DNA of 59,313 nt from Streptomyces sp. NRRL S-337 (GTDB lineage: Bacteria > Actinomycetota > Actinomycetes > Streptomycetales > Streptomycetaceae): NCBI RefSeq assembly GCF_000720175.1, contig NZ_JOIX01000042.1:1-59313 (forward strand). The letters are read 5' to 3'. Under the pieces are notes generated by a model. The model searched no databases. It saw nothing but the letters and a program-made list of their open reading frames with translations, and was not told the DNA's origin. This document shows positions 24,049 through 31,899 of the stretch, piece after piece (the stretch's first letter is position 1; every line of letters begins with the position of its first letter). A program made the translations under genes and the position numbers.

Positions 24049-25038
24049 TCAGGCTCCGTCGTGCGTGGTGGTCGGTCCGGCGGCGTCGGCGCTCTCCCGC
24101 AGGGTGCGGCCGGTCAGGCTGAGGAAGACGTCGTCGAGGGTGGGGCGGGTGAGCCGGGCGGTGAGCGCCCGCACCCCGACTGCCTCCATGTTGCGCAACA
24201 GGACCGGGAGTTGGACGTCTCCGTGGGGGGTACGCACCCGCACCTCCGTGTCGTCGGCAGTGACGTCGTGGACGGTGGGCAGGGCGCGGGCGAGCTCGGC
24301 GGCCCGCTCGGCGTCGGCGCGGTCGGCGGTCCCCAGGGTGATGCGGTCGCCGGCCAAGTCGGCCTTGAGCTTCTCTGGAGGGGCGTCGGCGATCACCCGG
24401 CCGTGGTCGACCACCATCACTCTCTGGGCCCAGAGATCCGCCTCCTCCAGGTAGTGGGTGGTGAAGAGGATCGTGGTGCCGAGCTCCTTGTGCAGCCGCA
24501 GCACGTGCTCCCAGATGTTGGCGCGGCTGTGTGGGTCGAGCCCGGTGGTGGGCTCGTCGAGGAAGAGCAGTTCCGGCTCGTGGACCAGGGCCATGGCGAT
24601 GTCCAGGCGGCGGCGCTGACCGCCCGAGAGGGTGCCCACCGTCCGCTTGGTCAGGTCCTCCAGTTCGAGCGCGGTCAGCAGGTGCTCCGCCCGGGCGCGG
24701 GACTTCGCGCGGCTCAGGCCGTACGCGCGGCCCTGGGTGATCAGCTCGTCGCTGACCCGGAAGTTGCTGCCGGCGCTGTTGCCCTGACCGAGATAGCCGA
24801 TGCGGTTGCGGACGCACGAGGGGGCGGTCAGTACATCGTGACCGGCGACGACGGCGGTGCCCGAGGTCGGCGGGAGCAGAGTGGTCAGCATCCGCAGGCT
24901 GGTGGTCTTCCCGGCGCCGTTCGGGCCGAGGAAAGCGACCACGGAGCCCGCTTCGACATCGAAGTTCAGGCCGCGCACGGCCTCGACGGTCTCTCCTTTG
25001 GCGCGGAAGCTGCGGGTGAGCCCGCGGGTGTGAATCAT
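24049..25038 (-). CDS. ABC exporter ATP-binding protein (DrrA-like)
   Basis: A 329-residue ATPase. Walker A is FLGPNGAGKTTSLRML, the signature is GTLSGGQRRRLDIAMAL, Walker B is LLFLDEPTTGLDP and the H-loop is ILFTTHYLEEAD. The C-terminal ~100 residues resemble the DrrA extension, with TRPTLDDVFLSLTGRTL. It is translated just before the permease. The ATG at 25038 opens onto a 350-base divergent region shared with the flavin oxidase. Confidence 0.94.
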   Translation of the reverse strand: MIHTRGLTRSFRAKGETVEAVRGLNFDVEAGSVVAFLGPNGAGKTTSLRMLTTLLPPTSGTAVVAGHDVLTAPSCVRNRIGYLGQGNSAGSNFRVSDELITQGRAYGLSRAKSRARAEHLLTALELEDLTKRTVGTLSGGQRRRLDIAMALVHEPELLFLDEPTTGLDPHSRANIWEHVLRLHKELGTTILFTTHYLEEADLWAQRVMVVDHGRVIADAPPEKLKADLAGDRITLGTADRADAERAAELARALPTVHDVTADDTEVRVRTPHGDVQLPVLLRNMEAVGVRALTARLTRPTLDDVFLSLTGRTLRESADAAGPTTTHDGA

Positions 25039-25388
25039 GTTTCTCCCATACAGGGTTCATGAGGGTGAGTCAGGGGGTTCTCGGTGCCTGCCCGGACCGG
25101 CCGCCGCGGTCTCAGGGCAGGGTGAGGGGAAGTCAGATGCTCTGGGCTCTTGACTTCTTCGAGCTTAGAAGCGCTAATAACGTCTTTGTCAGTTCCCCTG
25201 ACAGTCTCGATCGGTTCTTCGAACCGTCCCCCGTGCCCCGCCGACCGGGTCGCCGAGCCGCCGTTCGAACCACCTTTTCCGGCCCGTCGGGTGCTGCCCG
25301 TACCAGCGCGACTCCACCGTTCCGCCAGCGAGGAAACCGAGGCTGACGGCCTAGACGGCGATCGGCCTCGGGCCGGACGGGAAGGTCG
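25039..25388. promoter_or_regulatory. Divergent control region, exporter / flavin oxidase
   Basis: This 350-base gap has an unusually AT-rich island near 25148-25200. Within it TCTTGAC (25148) and TCGAGCT (25159) are 11 bp apart, with TAATAA at 25175-25180 as a possible -10. A palindrome CGGTTC-TTC-GAACCG lies at 25212-25226 and a GTTCGAAC at 25263-25270; both resemble the element at 21541-21558. No gene is seen. Confidence 0.4.
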
Positions 25389-27011
25389 GTGTCCGCATTG
25401 GCGCGACTCACACGCAGAAGGCTGCTGGAACTCTCGGCGCTCTCCGGGGGGATCGCGCTCCTCGGCGGTCCCGCCGCCGCCTCCCCCTCCGGGACGACGG
25501 GACCGCAGTCCCTGGGACCGCAGTCCCTGGGACCGGTGGTGCTGGAGCCGGACGACCCCCGGTACACCGAACTCACCACGCGCGGGTACAACGGCCGCTT
25601 CACCGGCTCTCCGGGCGTCGTGCACCTGGTCGGCTCCGCGGGGCAGGTGGTCCGCGCGGTGGAGGAGGCGGCCCGCGTCCGCGGGCGTGTCGCGGTCCGC
25701 AGCGGCGGGCACTGCTTCGAGAACTTCGTCGACGACCCCGCGGTCCGGGTCCTGATCGACGTCTCCGAGATGACGGCCGTCACGTACGACCCGGACCGCC
25801 GGGTCTTCGCCGTCGAGGCGGGTGCCACGCTCGGACGCGTCTACCGCACCCTCTACCTCGGATGGGGCGTCACCTTGCCCGGCGGTGGCTGCCCGACGGT
25901 CGGCGTGGGAGGCCATGTGGCCGGCGGCGGTTACGGCGCGCTCTCGCGCCGGTACGGTCTGGTGGTCGACCATCTCCACGGGGTCGAGGTGGTGGTCACC
26001 GACCGGTCCGGCCGCGCCCGCCTCGTGACGGCCACCCGGGACTCCACCGGTGTCGAGCGCGAGCTGTGGTGGGCCCACACCGGCGGAGGCGGAGGCAACT
26101 TCGGCGTCGTCACCCGCTACCTGTTCCGGACGCCCGGCGCGACCGGAGGTCCGGGCGACCTTTTGCCCCGGCCGCCCGGCGCCGTGCGCTCGCTCTCCCT
26201 CGGCTGGCAGTGGCACGACCTGGACCGCGCGGCCTTCGCCCGCCTCCTGCGCGCCCACGGCGACTGGCACCACCGGCGCGTCGGCTCCAACTCGTCCTAC
26301 GGGGAGTTGTCGAGCGGGCTCACCCTCGGCCACCGGACGAACGGGAAGATCACAGTGGACGCCGCGATCGACGCCTCCCACCCCCGCGCCGCCGAACTCC
26401 TCAACGCCCTCGCCGTCGAACTGACCGGGGCGGCCGGGGCCCCGCACACCTCGTCCACGGCCACCACGCCCTGGCTGAAGTCGGTCCTCGGAGGCGTGCA
26501 GTGGCCCGGCGGGGCCCGGTTCAAGTCCAAGTCCACACTGCTGCGCAAGCCCTGGAACGACCGGCAGGTCGGCGTCCTCCACGACCATCTGAGCCGTGGC
26601 GGACCGGAGTTCGCCACCGCCGCCGTCTACCTCACCTTCCTCGGCGGGCGGGTCAACGACGTACCCGCCGAGGCCACCGCCATGCCCCACCGTGACTGCC
26701 TCTTCAGCGCCGTGCACGAGGCCCTCTGGGGCGAGGAGGAACAGACGGAGCGCCAACTCGCCTGGGTCCGCGGCCTCTACCGGGAGCTCCACGCCGACAC
26801 CGGCGGCGTCCCGGTGCCGAATGAGGCCAACAGCGGCGCGTACGTCAACTATCCGGACACCGACCTGGCCGACCCGCGGCTGAACACCTCGGGCGTGTCC
26901 TGGAGGACCCTCTACCACCGCGGCCAGGGGGACCGGCTGCGCCGGGTCAAGGAACGCTGGGACCCGCTGGACCTGTTCCGCCACGCCCTGTCCGTCCGCC
27001 CGCCCGGCTGA
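25389..27011 (+). CDS. Secreted bicovalent FAD oxidase, BBE/AknOx type
   Basis: A 540-residue berberine-bridge-enzyme-family flavoprotein. RSGGHCFENFVD has H108 and LPGGGCPTVGVGGH has C168, 60 residues apart exactly as H70 and C130 of AknOx, so FAD should be bound at both. The N terminus reads RLTRRRLLELSALSGGIALLGGPAAA, a plausible Tat signal; AknOx is likewise exported. AknOx oxidises terminal sugars of aclacinomycin, so a late sugar oxidation outside the cell is likely here. Start GTG with GGGAAGG. A perfect 15-base repeat near 25499-25530 duplicates GPQSL just after the signal region. Confidence 0.9.
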   Translation: MSALARLTRRRLLELSALSGGIALLGGPAAASPSGTTGPQSLGPQSLGPVVLEPDDPRYTELTTRGYNGRFTGSPGVVHLVGSAGQVVRAVEEAARVRGRVAVRSGGHCFENFVDDPAVRVLIDVSEMTAVTYDPDRRVFAVEAGATLGRVYRTLYLGWGVTLPGGGCPTVGVGGHVAGGGYGALSRRYGLVVDHLHGVEVVVTDRSGRARLVTATRDSTGVERELWWAHTGGGGGNFGVVTRYLFRTPGATGGPGDLLPRPPGAVRSLSLGWQWHDLDRAAFARLLRAHGDWHHRRVGSNSSYGELSSGLTLGHRTNGKITVDAAIDASHPRAAELLNALAVELTGAAGAPHTSSTATTPWLKSVLGGVQWPGGARFKSKSTLLRKPWNDRQVGVLHDHLSRGGPEFATAAVYLTFLGGRVNDVPAEATAMPHRDCLFSAVHEALWGEEEQTERQLAWVRGLYRELHADTGGVPVPNEANSGAYVNYPDTDLADPRLNTSGVSWRTLYHRGQGDRLRRVKERWDPLDLFRHALSVRPPG

Positions 27012-27080
27012 CGGCCGCCGGCGCGGCCCAACGCTGCCGAGTGGCCCGCGGGCCTCCGGCGCCCCGCCGGCCGTCCGGTG

Positions 27081-27123
27081 CCGAGCAGTCGTCGAGTCCC
27101 TGACCAGAGCCGGCGCGGAAGCT
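27081..27123 (+). promoter_or_regulatory. Candidate SARP site before the aromatase/cyclase
   Basis: CCGAGCA (27081), TCGAGTC (27092) and ACCAGAG (27103) are at 11-bp steps, followed after 8 bases by GAAGCT (27118-27123). The middle heptamer is good; the third and the -10 are weak. A leader of about 43 bases with GGAG would follow. Confidence 0.4.
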
Positions 27124-27172
27124 GACCGCCTCCATGAGACCGCTGACCCAGAGCCGAGCTGGACGGAGCACC

Positions 27173-28123
27173 ATGTCGCACCCCCGGACCACCCACCACA
27201 CCGAGCACACGATCACGGTGGCCGCCCCGGCGCACCGCGTCTTCGACCTGATCGTCGACGTCGGCCGCTGGCCGGAAACCTTCCCGCCCACCGTGCACGT
27301 CGAATACGTCGAACGGTGCGGCACAGAGGAGCGCATCCGGATATGGGCCACCGCGAACGGCGAGGTCAAGACCTGGACGTCGCGCCGTGAACTGGACCAC
27401 GACCGCCTCCGCGTCTCCTTCCGGCAGGAGGTCTCCCAGCCCCCGGTGGCCGCCATGGGCGGGGAGTGGATCGTCGAGGCGATCGACGACGCCCGCACCC
27501 GGGTGCGCCTCCTCCACGACTTCCGGGCCGTCGGCGACGACCCCGACAACGTGGAATGGATCGAGCGGGCGATCGACCGCAACAGCGGAGCCGAACTGGA
27601 CGCCCTGCGCACCGCTTCGGAACGGGCCGAAGACGCCGACGGCCTCACCTTCACCTTCGAGGACACCGTCGAGATCCCCGGCAGCCGCAAGGACGCCTAC
27701 GCCTTCATCAACGAGGCGGGCCGCTGGCCCGAGCGGCTGCCCCACGTCGCCGCCACTGTCCTGGAGGAGGACGTTCCCGGGGTGCAGATGCTGGAGATGG
27801 AGACCCGGGCGCCGGACGGGTCCACGCACACCACCCGCTCCGTGCGGGTCTGCTTCCCGGACGAGCGGATCGTCTACAAGCAGCTACGCACCCCCGCCCT
27901 GATGAGGGCGCATATCGGGCGGTGGCTCTTCGAGGAGGACGCGGACGGGGCACGGATCACTTCCCTCCACACCGTGGTCCTCAACGAGGAGACCATCCCG
28001 GCGGTCCTGGGTCCCGACGCCACCGTCGCCGATGCCCGCGCCTTCGTACGGAACGCCCTCAGCCGCAACAGCACCACGACCATGGAGCACGCGGCCGCCC
28101 ACGCCTCGGGGGACCGCTCCTAG
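27173..28123 (+). CDS. Polyketide aromatase/cyclase, two START domains
   Basis: The 316-residue protein is a di-domain ARO/CYC of the usual length. Each half is a Bet v1/START-type barrel: HTITVAAPAHRVFDLIVDVGRWPETFPPTVH begins domain 1 (near residue 10) and DTVEIPGSRKDAYAFINEAGRWPERLPHV begins domain 2 (near residue 165). Such enzymes close and aromatise the first ring of a C-9 reduced polyketide, consistent with the actIII-type ketoreductase. The ATG at 27173 follows GGAG by 7 bases; an upstream in-frame ATG at 27134 has no such site. Confidence 0.92.
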   Translation: MSHPRTTHHTEHTITVAAPAHRVFDLIVDVGRWPETFPPTVHVEYVERCGTEERIRIWATANGEVKTWTSRRELDHDRLRVSFRQEVSQPPVAAMGGEWIVEAIDDARTRVRLLHDFRAVGDDPDNVEWIERAIDRNSGAELDALRTASERAEDADGLTFTFEDTVEIPGSRKDAYAFINEAGRWPERLPHVAATVLEEDVPGVQMLEMETRAPDGSTHTTRSVRVCFPDERIVYKQLRTPALMRAHIGRWLFEEDADGARITSLHTVVLNEETIPAVLGPDATVADARAFVRNALSRNSTTTMEHAAAHASGDRS

Positions 28124-28140
28124 CTCGCCCGCGGGGCACA

Positions 28141-28181
28141 CCGGAAGGGGAGGGCCGGTCATCCTGGCCCTCCCCTTCCGG
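28141..28181. terminator. Bidirectional terminator hairpin
   Basis: Positions 28141-28156 and 28166-28181 form a perfect 16-base stem with a 9-base loop between the convergent aromatase/cyclase and nitrososynthase-type genes. It is the clearest terminator inside the cluster. Confidence 0.85.
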
Positions 28182-28196
28182 CGGTTCCGGTCCGGC

Positions 28197-29420
28197 TCAG
28201 TCCTTGGGGCTGCCCAGAGCAGCCTCCGAGAGCCAGTCCACCGCGTCGGGATAGGTGAAGGGATGCATGAACGCACCCGCCCTGACGTCCCGGTAGAGAC
28301 GCGACAGCGGATGCGACCCCGAGTAGGAGGCGCCGCCGATCACCGTCACGCAGTCCGCCACGATCTCCGGCGCCAGCCGGTTGACCGTCAGCTTGGCCCG
28401 CTGAAAGTCGAACATCATGCGCCGGCCGCGCTCAAGCGGATCGCCGTCGAACTCGTACGCCAGATGGTCCGCCACCGTCAGCGTGGCCGCTGTCGTCGTC
28501 CTGAGTGCGTGCAACCGGGCCTCGATCTCCGCCAGCAGCGTGCGCACCCCCGCCGCTGGCGTGCCGCCGCGCCGGGTCAGCTCGGCCACCACGTGGTCCC
28601 GCGCGGCCTGGGCCACCCCCACGTAGATCCCCAGCATGGTGATCGAACTGACTGTCTGCCCGGCCAGGGCCGCGTCGTCGCGCTCCCCGAGCGGCCCGCG
28701 CAGGAACACGTCCTCCGGACGGACCGGACAGTCCTCCAGGAGGATGTCCACGCTGCCGGAGGCCCGCATGCCGAGGCCATCCCAGTTGTCCAGGACGGTC
28801 AGACCCGGGGCCCACCGGGGCAGTACGGCGGCCGCCGACCGCGGCACCCCGGCCACCTCCACCCGCGCCGAGACCACGAAGTCCGTGGCGATCGGTGCCA
28901 TGCTCGCCAGCGTCTTGCGACCCGACAGCACCCAGCCGCCGTCCGGCGCCGGCCGCAGGCGGGTGATCACTCGGCCCCCGCCCGCGTCCTTCACCGTGGT
29001 GCACACCACCGCCTCGCCGGAGCCCATCGCCCCCAGCAGCCGAGCGGCCAGCTCCCGCGCCTGCTCGTCGCCGTGCCGCCACTCGTGGGTGAGCGTCAGA
29101 CCACGGCTGAGCTGCATGTGCAGGGCGAGCGCGGTCGAGGCGTCCGCCTCGGCCACGGTCGTCAGGGCCAGACAGACGTCGTGCAGCGAGGAGACACCGA
29201 GGCCACCGAGTTCCTTCGGCACGGTGGCTCCGAGCACCCCGCTCGCGCGGAGCCCCTCGAACACCTCGACCGGGAAGGCGCCCTCCCGGTCCGCCCGGTG
29301 GGCTCCCTCCCGCATTCGGGGAAGGTGCTCGGTCAGCAGCGCGAGCAGCGCGCGGCCCGAGGCGGTCCTCGGGCCGCGCAGATCCGCCGTGACCGCGCGG
29401 TCCCTGTCGTGCGTCGCCAT
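28197..29420 (-). CDS. Acyl-CoA-dehydrogenase-fold N-oxygenase, nitrososynthase type (KijD3/DnmZ/EvnX-like)
   Basis: A 407-residue class D flavin monooxygenase. The acyl-CoA dehydrogenase fold is clear (GVLGATVPKELGGLG, EAVVCTTVKDAGGGRV, LSGRKTLASMAPIATDFVVSA, DNWDGLGMRASGSVDILLEDC, GGASYSGSHPLSRLYRDVRAGAFMHPFTYPDAVDWL), yet its setting is sugar genes. Homologues DnmZ, KijD3, RubN8 and EvnX oxidise the 3-amino group of a TDP-amino-deoxysugar to nitroso, giving nitrosugars. The ATG at 29420 has GGGGA upstream. It follows a DnmV-like 4-ketoreductase on the same strand, a pairing also seen for DnmZ/DnmV. A flavin reductase is not visible and would be supplied in trans. Confidence 0.82.
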   Translation of the reverse strand: MATHDRDRAVTADLRGPRTASGRALLALLTEHLPRMREGAHRADREGAFPVEVFEGLRASGVLGATVPKELGGLGVSSLHDVCLALTTVAEADASTALALHMQLSRGLTLTHEWRHGDEQARELAARLLGAMGSGEAVVCTTVKDAGGGRVITRLRPAPDGGWVLSGRKTLASMAPIATDFVVSARVEVAGVPRSAAAVLPRWAPGLTVLDNWDGLGMRASGSVDILLEDCPVRPEDVFLRGPLGERDDAALAGQTVSSITMLGIYVGVAQAARDHVVAELTRRGGTPAAGVRTLLAEIEARLHALRTTTAATLTVADHLAYEFDGDPLERGRRMMFDFQRAKLTVNRLAPEIVADCVTVIGGASYSGSHPLSRLYRDVRAGAFMHPFTYPDAVDWLSEAALGSPKD

Positions 29421-29538
29421 CGCGTTCCCCGCTTCCTTCACTCGACTCCGGTCGCCCAGTGCGATCGGGACGGCCCCGATGATGTCCGGCGCGCTTCGAC
29501 GACCGTTGGAAAGCCACTGCCCCCGGGTCCACCGCCGG

Positions 29539-30282
29539 TCATACGCCCGTCTCGCGGAGATAGCGGTCCAGGGCGAGCCGGTGATATCCCGGCCCGAACA
29601 CCGAATCGGCCGGCTCCGGTACCAGGGCCCGCAGCTTCTCCACCGAGGGACAGTGCGAGAAGGCGCTCTCGCCCCCGCTCACCACTTCCTCAACAGCATC
29701 GAGGCCGAGCCGCTGCTTGAGGTGGGCGACGACGTCGAGGACGTCCACGCAGTCCCCGGAGGCCACGTTCACCGTCTCGTCGCGCACCCCGGAGGCCAGC
29801 AGGCGGTCGACGAGCCCGACGAAGTCCGCGACGTGCAGCAGGTCGCGCCGGGCCCCGGGATGCACCCGCACCCGTCCCGCGCGCACCTGCGACACCAGGG
29901 CGGGCACCAGCCGGAAACCGGGTCCTTTCGGCCCCAGCACATAGGAGAGGCGCAGCACGAGGTGTGCCACGCCGGACTCCCGGATCTCCGACTCCAGGGC
30001 GAACTTGTGGAGGCCGTAACGCGTGGTCGGGACGATCGGGTCGTCCTCACGGCCCCGGCAGCCGGGACTGCCGTACATGCTGGCCGTGGAGAAGAAGACC
30101 AGCAGTTCGCCCCGGCTTCGGCAGCGCGCGATCGTCTCCCGGACGAGCGCCGCCTCCCGCTCGTGCTCGGAATCCGGCAGGTGCTGGCGCGGAACGCCCG
30201 CCGCCAGCACCGTCACCCCGGGGTGCGTCTCGCGCAACGGCCACAGGTGCCGGGCGAGGAAACCCTTGCCGATGATGTCCAT
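29539..30282 (-). CDS. dTDP-hexose 4-ketoreductase, DnmV/EvaE-like
   Basis: A 247-residue shortened SDR: MDIIGKGFLARHL as nucleotide turn, FFSTASMYGSPG and TTRYGLHKFALE (Tyr/Lys). Proteins of this compact type (DnmV, EvaE, KijC2) reduce the C-4 ketone of TDP-2,6-dideoxy-4-ketosugars, a late step in making daunosamine- or vancosamine-like sugars. It starts only 9 bases after a -10-like hexamer and has no ribosome site, so it may be leaderless. It is transcribed with the nitrososynthase-type gene. Confidence 0.82.
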   Translation of the reverse strand: MDIIGKGFLARHLWPLRETHPGVTVLAAGVPRQHLPDSEHEREAALVRETIARCRSRGELLVFFSTASMYGSPGCRGREDDPIVPTTRYGLHKFALESEIRESGVAHLVLRLSYVLGPKGPGFRLVPALVSQVRAGRVRVHPGARRDLLHVADFVGLVDRLLASGVRDETVNVASGDCVDVLDVVAHLKQRLGLDAVEEVVSGGESAFSHCPSVEKLRALVPEPADSVFGPGYHRLALDRYLRETGV

Positions 30283-30334
30283 GATCGCGTCACCCTAGGG
30301 GGCCGGTGCCACGCTGCCCTCGTGTCCGGCTCGA
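30283..30334 (-). promoter_or_regulatory. SARP operator and -10 for the 4-ketoreductase
   Basis: On the minus strand: TCGAGCC (30334-30328), ACGAGGG (30323-30317) and GTGGCAC (30312-30306) at 11-bp steps, then 8 bases, then TAGGGT (30297-30292) and ATG after 9 bases. The -10 is a perfect TAnnnT. Confidence 0.6.
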
Positions 30335-30362
30335 CGCCCGGTCCGGCCGGAGACAGGGGAAG

Positions 30363-30402
30363 TCGAGAGCGGGTCGAGACGGCCTGCCTAGTGTTCCGGC
30401 CC
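30363..30402 (+). promoter_or_regulatory. SARP operator and -10 for the P450-like helper
   Basis: TCGAGAG (30363-30369), 4 bases, TCGAGAC (30374-30380), 8 bases, TAGTGT (30389-30394), then ATG at 30403 after 8 bases with no ribosome site. It lies back to back with the minus-strand operator 28 bases away. Confidence 0.65.
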
Positions 30403-31863
30403 ATGGTGGCGAGCATGACCGACAGCGCGCTGGGACGCGTCCTGCTGACCCTGCGCGGCGTCCAGTGGATTCTGGGCACGAAAGGCGACCCGTACGCGCT
30501 GTTGCTGCGCGCGGCCGGAGACGACCGGGCCGAACTGGGCCGGCGCGTCCGCGAGCGGGGCCCTCTGTACTGGAGCAGTGCCGAGGCCTGGGTGACGGCA
30601 GACCACGAGGTGGTCGCCGCCGCGCTGGCCGACCGGCGCCTCACGCCCCGGCCCCCCGACACCAGCGGCCCGCTCGGGGGGCCGGACGGGGAACCCGCTC
30701 CGTGGGACGTGCCGGCCCTGCGGGAGGCGCTGCCGCTGACCGGGCTTCCGTCCGCCCTCGACCGGGAGGAGTACGAGCGACTGCGGGGATGGGCCGCGCC
30801 CGTGCTCGGCGAACGGGCCCTGCGCCGCCGGCACGCGGCGGCCGTCCGGGCCTATCGGAACCGGGCGGCGTCGGTGGGAGAGCGGTTCGACCTGATGGAC
30901 GACCTGATCCGGCCCGCCACGGTGGACGCCGGGCGCGTCCTGCTCGGCGTACCGGCCCACCGGGCCGCCCGCTTCTCGGAGCTCAGCGGACAACTCGCCG
31001 GCGCCCTGGACGCCACGCTCTGCCCGCCGCGGCTGGACACGGCCCGCCGGTACCGCGCCGCACTGCCGGAACTCCTGGCCCTCCTCGCGGAGACGCTGGA
31101 GCCGCTCGACGCGTCGGGCGCGGACGGAGCGCCGGGCACGCCCAACCCACCGGGCACGCCCATCACCTCGAATACGTCCGGCTCAGCGGGCTCTCCCCGT
31201 ACAGCGTCCCGTACGGCCCACCCCCACTACGCCCGCAGTGACGCGGGAGCAGGCCACCGCAGCAGCTCCGGGCTTCCCCACCGTCTTTCCGCCATCCCCA
31301 CCCCCCACGGTCCGCCCCCGCCCGAGGACGTCCTCACGGTGTGCGCCCTGCTGGCCCTGGTCGGCGTCGACGTCGCCACCACCCTGACCGGCAACGCCGT
31401 CGCCCTCCTCCTGGACCATCCCGACCAGTGGCGGGCCCTGTGCGAGGACCCCGACCTCGCCCCGGCCGCCGTCGCCGAGACCCTGCGCCACACGCCCCCC
31501 GTCCGCCTGCACCGGCTGTACGCCCGCGAGGAGCTTGAACTCGCGGAGACCCGGGTGGCGGCGGGCGAGGAGGTCGTCCTGCTCACCGAGGCGGCCCGGC
31601 GCGACCCCCGGCACCTCCGCGACCCGGACCGGTTCGACATCCACCGGCCCGCCCCCGAACGGCACCTGCTCCCCGAGGAGGGCAACGCCGACGGCCTCGT
31701 CGGTCCGGCGGCGCGCCTGGCCGCCGAGGCCGCCCTGCGGGCCATCGCCGCGGAGCTGCCCGGCCTGACCAGGACCGACGAGGTGCTGCGCCGCCTCCGT
31801 GCCCCGATCACCGGCGGCGTGATCCGCTTCCCCGCCGCCCGCCAAGGAATTGTCCGGCGGTAG
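30403..31863 (+). CDS. P450-like glycosyltransferase helper with low-complexity insert
   Basis: A 486-residue P450-fold protein without the haem-binding cysteine: the region that would read G-x-H-x-C-x-G is GLVGPAARLAAEAALRAI. It should be a helper of the EryCII/DesVIII/AknT class that activates a glycosyltransferase. TKGDPYALLLRAAG matches the start of the other helper. Oddly, about residues 240-310 form a Pro/Ser/Thr/Gly-rich insert (TPNPPGTPITSNTSGSAG and onward) that splits the fold just before the I-helix-like VCALLALVGVDVATTLTGN. I use the ATG at 30403 because the promoter places transcription there; ATG 30415 is an alternative. The partner transferase is not adjacent. Confidence 0.82.
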   Translation: MVASMTDSALGRVLLTLRGVQWILGTKGDPYALLLRAAGDDRAELGRRVRERGPLYWSSAEAWVTADHEVVAAALADRRLTPRPPDTSGPLGGPDGEPAPWDVPALREALPLTGLPSALDREEYERLRGWAAPVLGERALRRRHAAAVRAYRNRAASVGERFDLMDDLIRPATVDAGRVLLGVPAHRAARFSELSGQLAGALDATLCPPRLDTARRYRAALPELLALLAETLEPLDASGADGAPGTPNPPGTPITSNTSGSAGSPRTASRTAHPHYARSDAGAGHRSSSGLPHRLSAIPTPHGPPPPEDVLTVCALLALVGVDVATTLTGNAVALLLDHPDQWRALCEDPDLAPAAVAETLRHTPPVRLHRLYAREELELAETRVAAGEEVVLLTEAARRDPRHLRDPDRFDIHRPAPERHLLPEEGNADGLVGPAARLAAEAALRAIAAELPGLTRTDEVLRRLRAPITGGVIRFPAARQGIVRR

Positions 31864-31899
31864 TTCCGCCCCGGACCCTATGAACCCGAGGAAGGCCCC

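Noticed and set aside
28197..29420. Ordinary fatty-acid acyl-CoA dehydrogenase
   Set aside because: Location beside a DnmV-like ketoreductase and amino-sugar genes, and resemblance to the KijD3/DnmZ group, favour an N-oxygenase.
30403..31863. Functional cytochrome P450
   Set aside because: No cysteine at the haem-ligand position; helper-protein assignment preferred.
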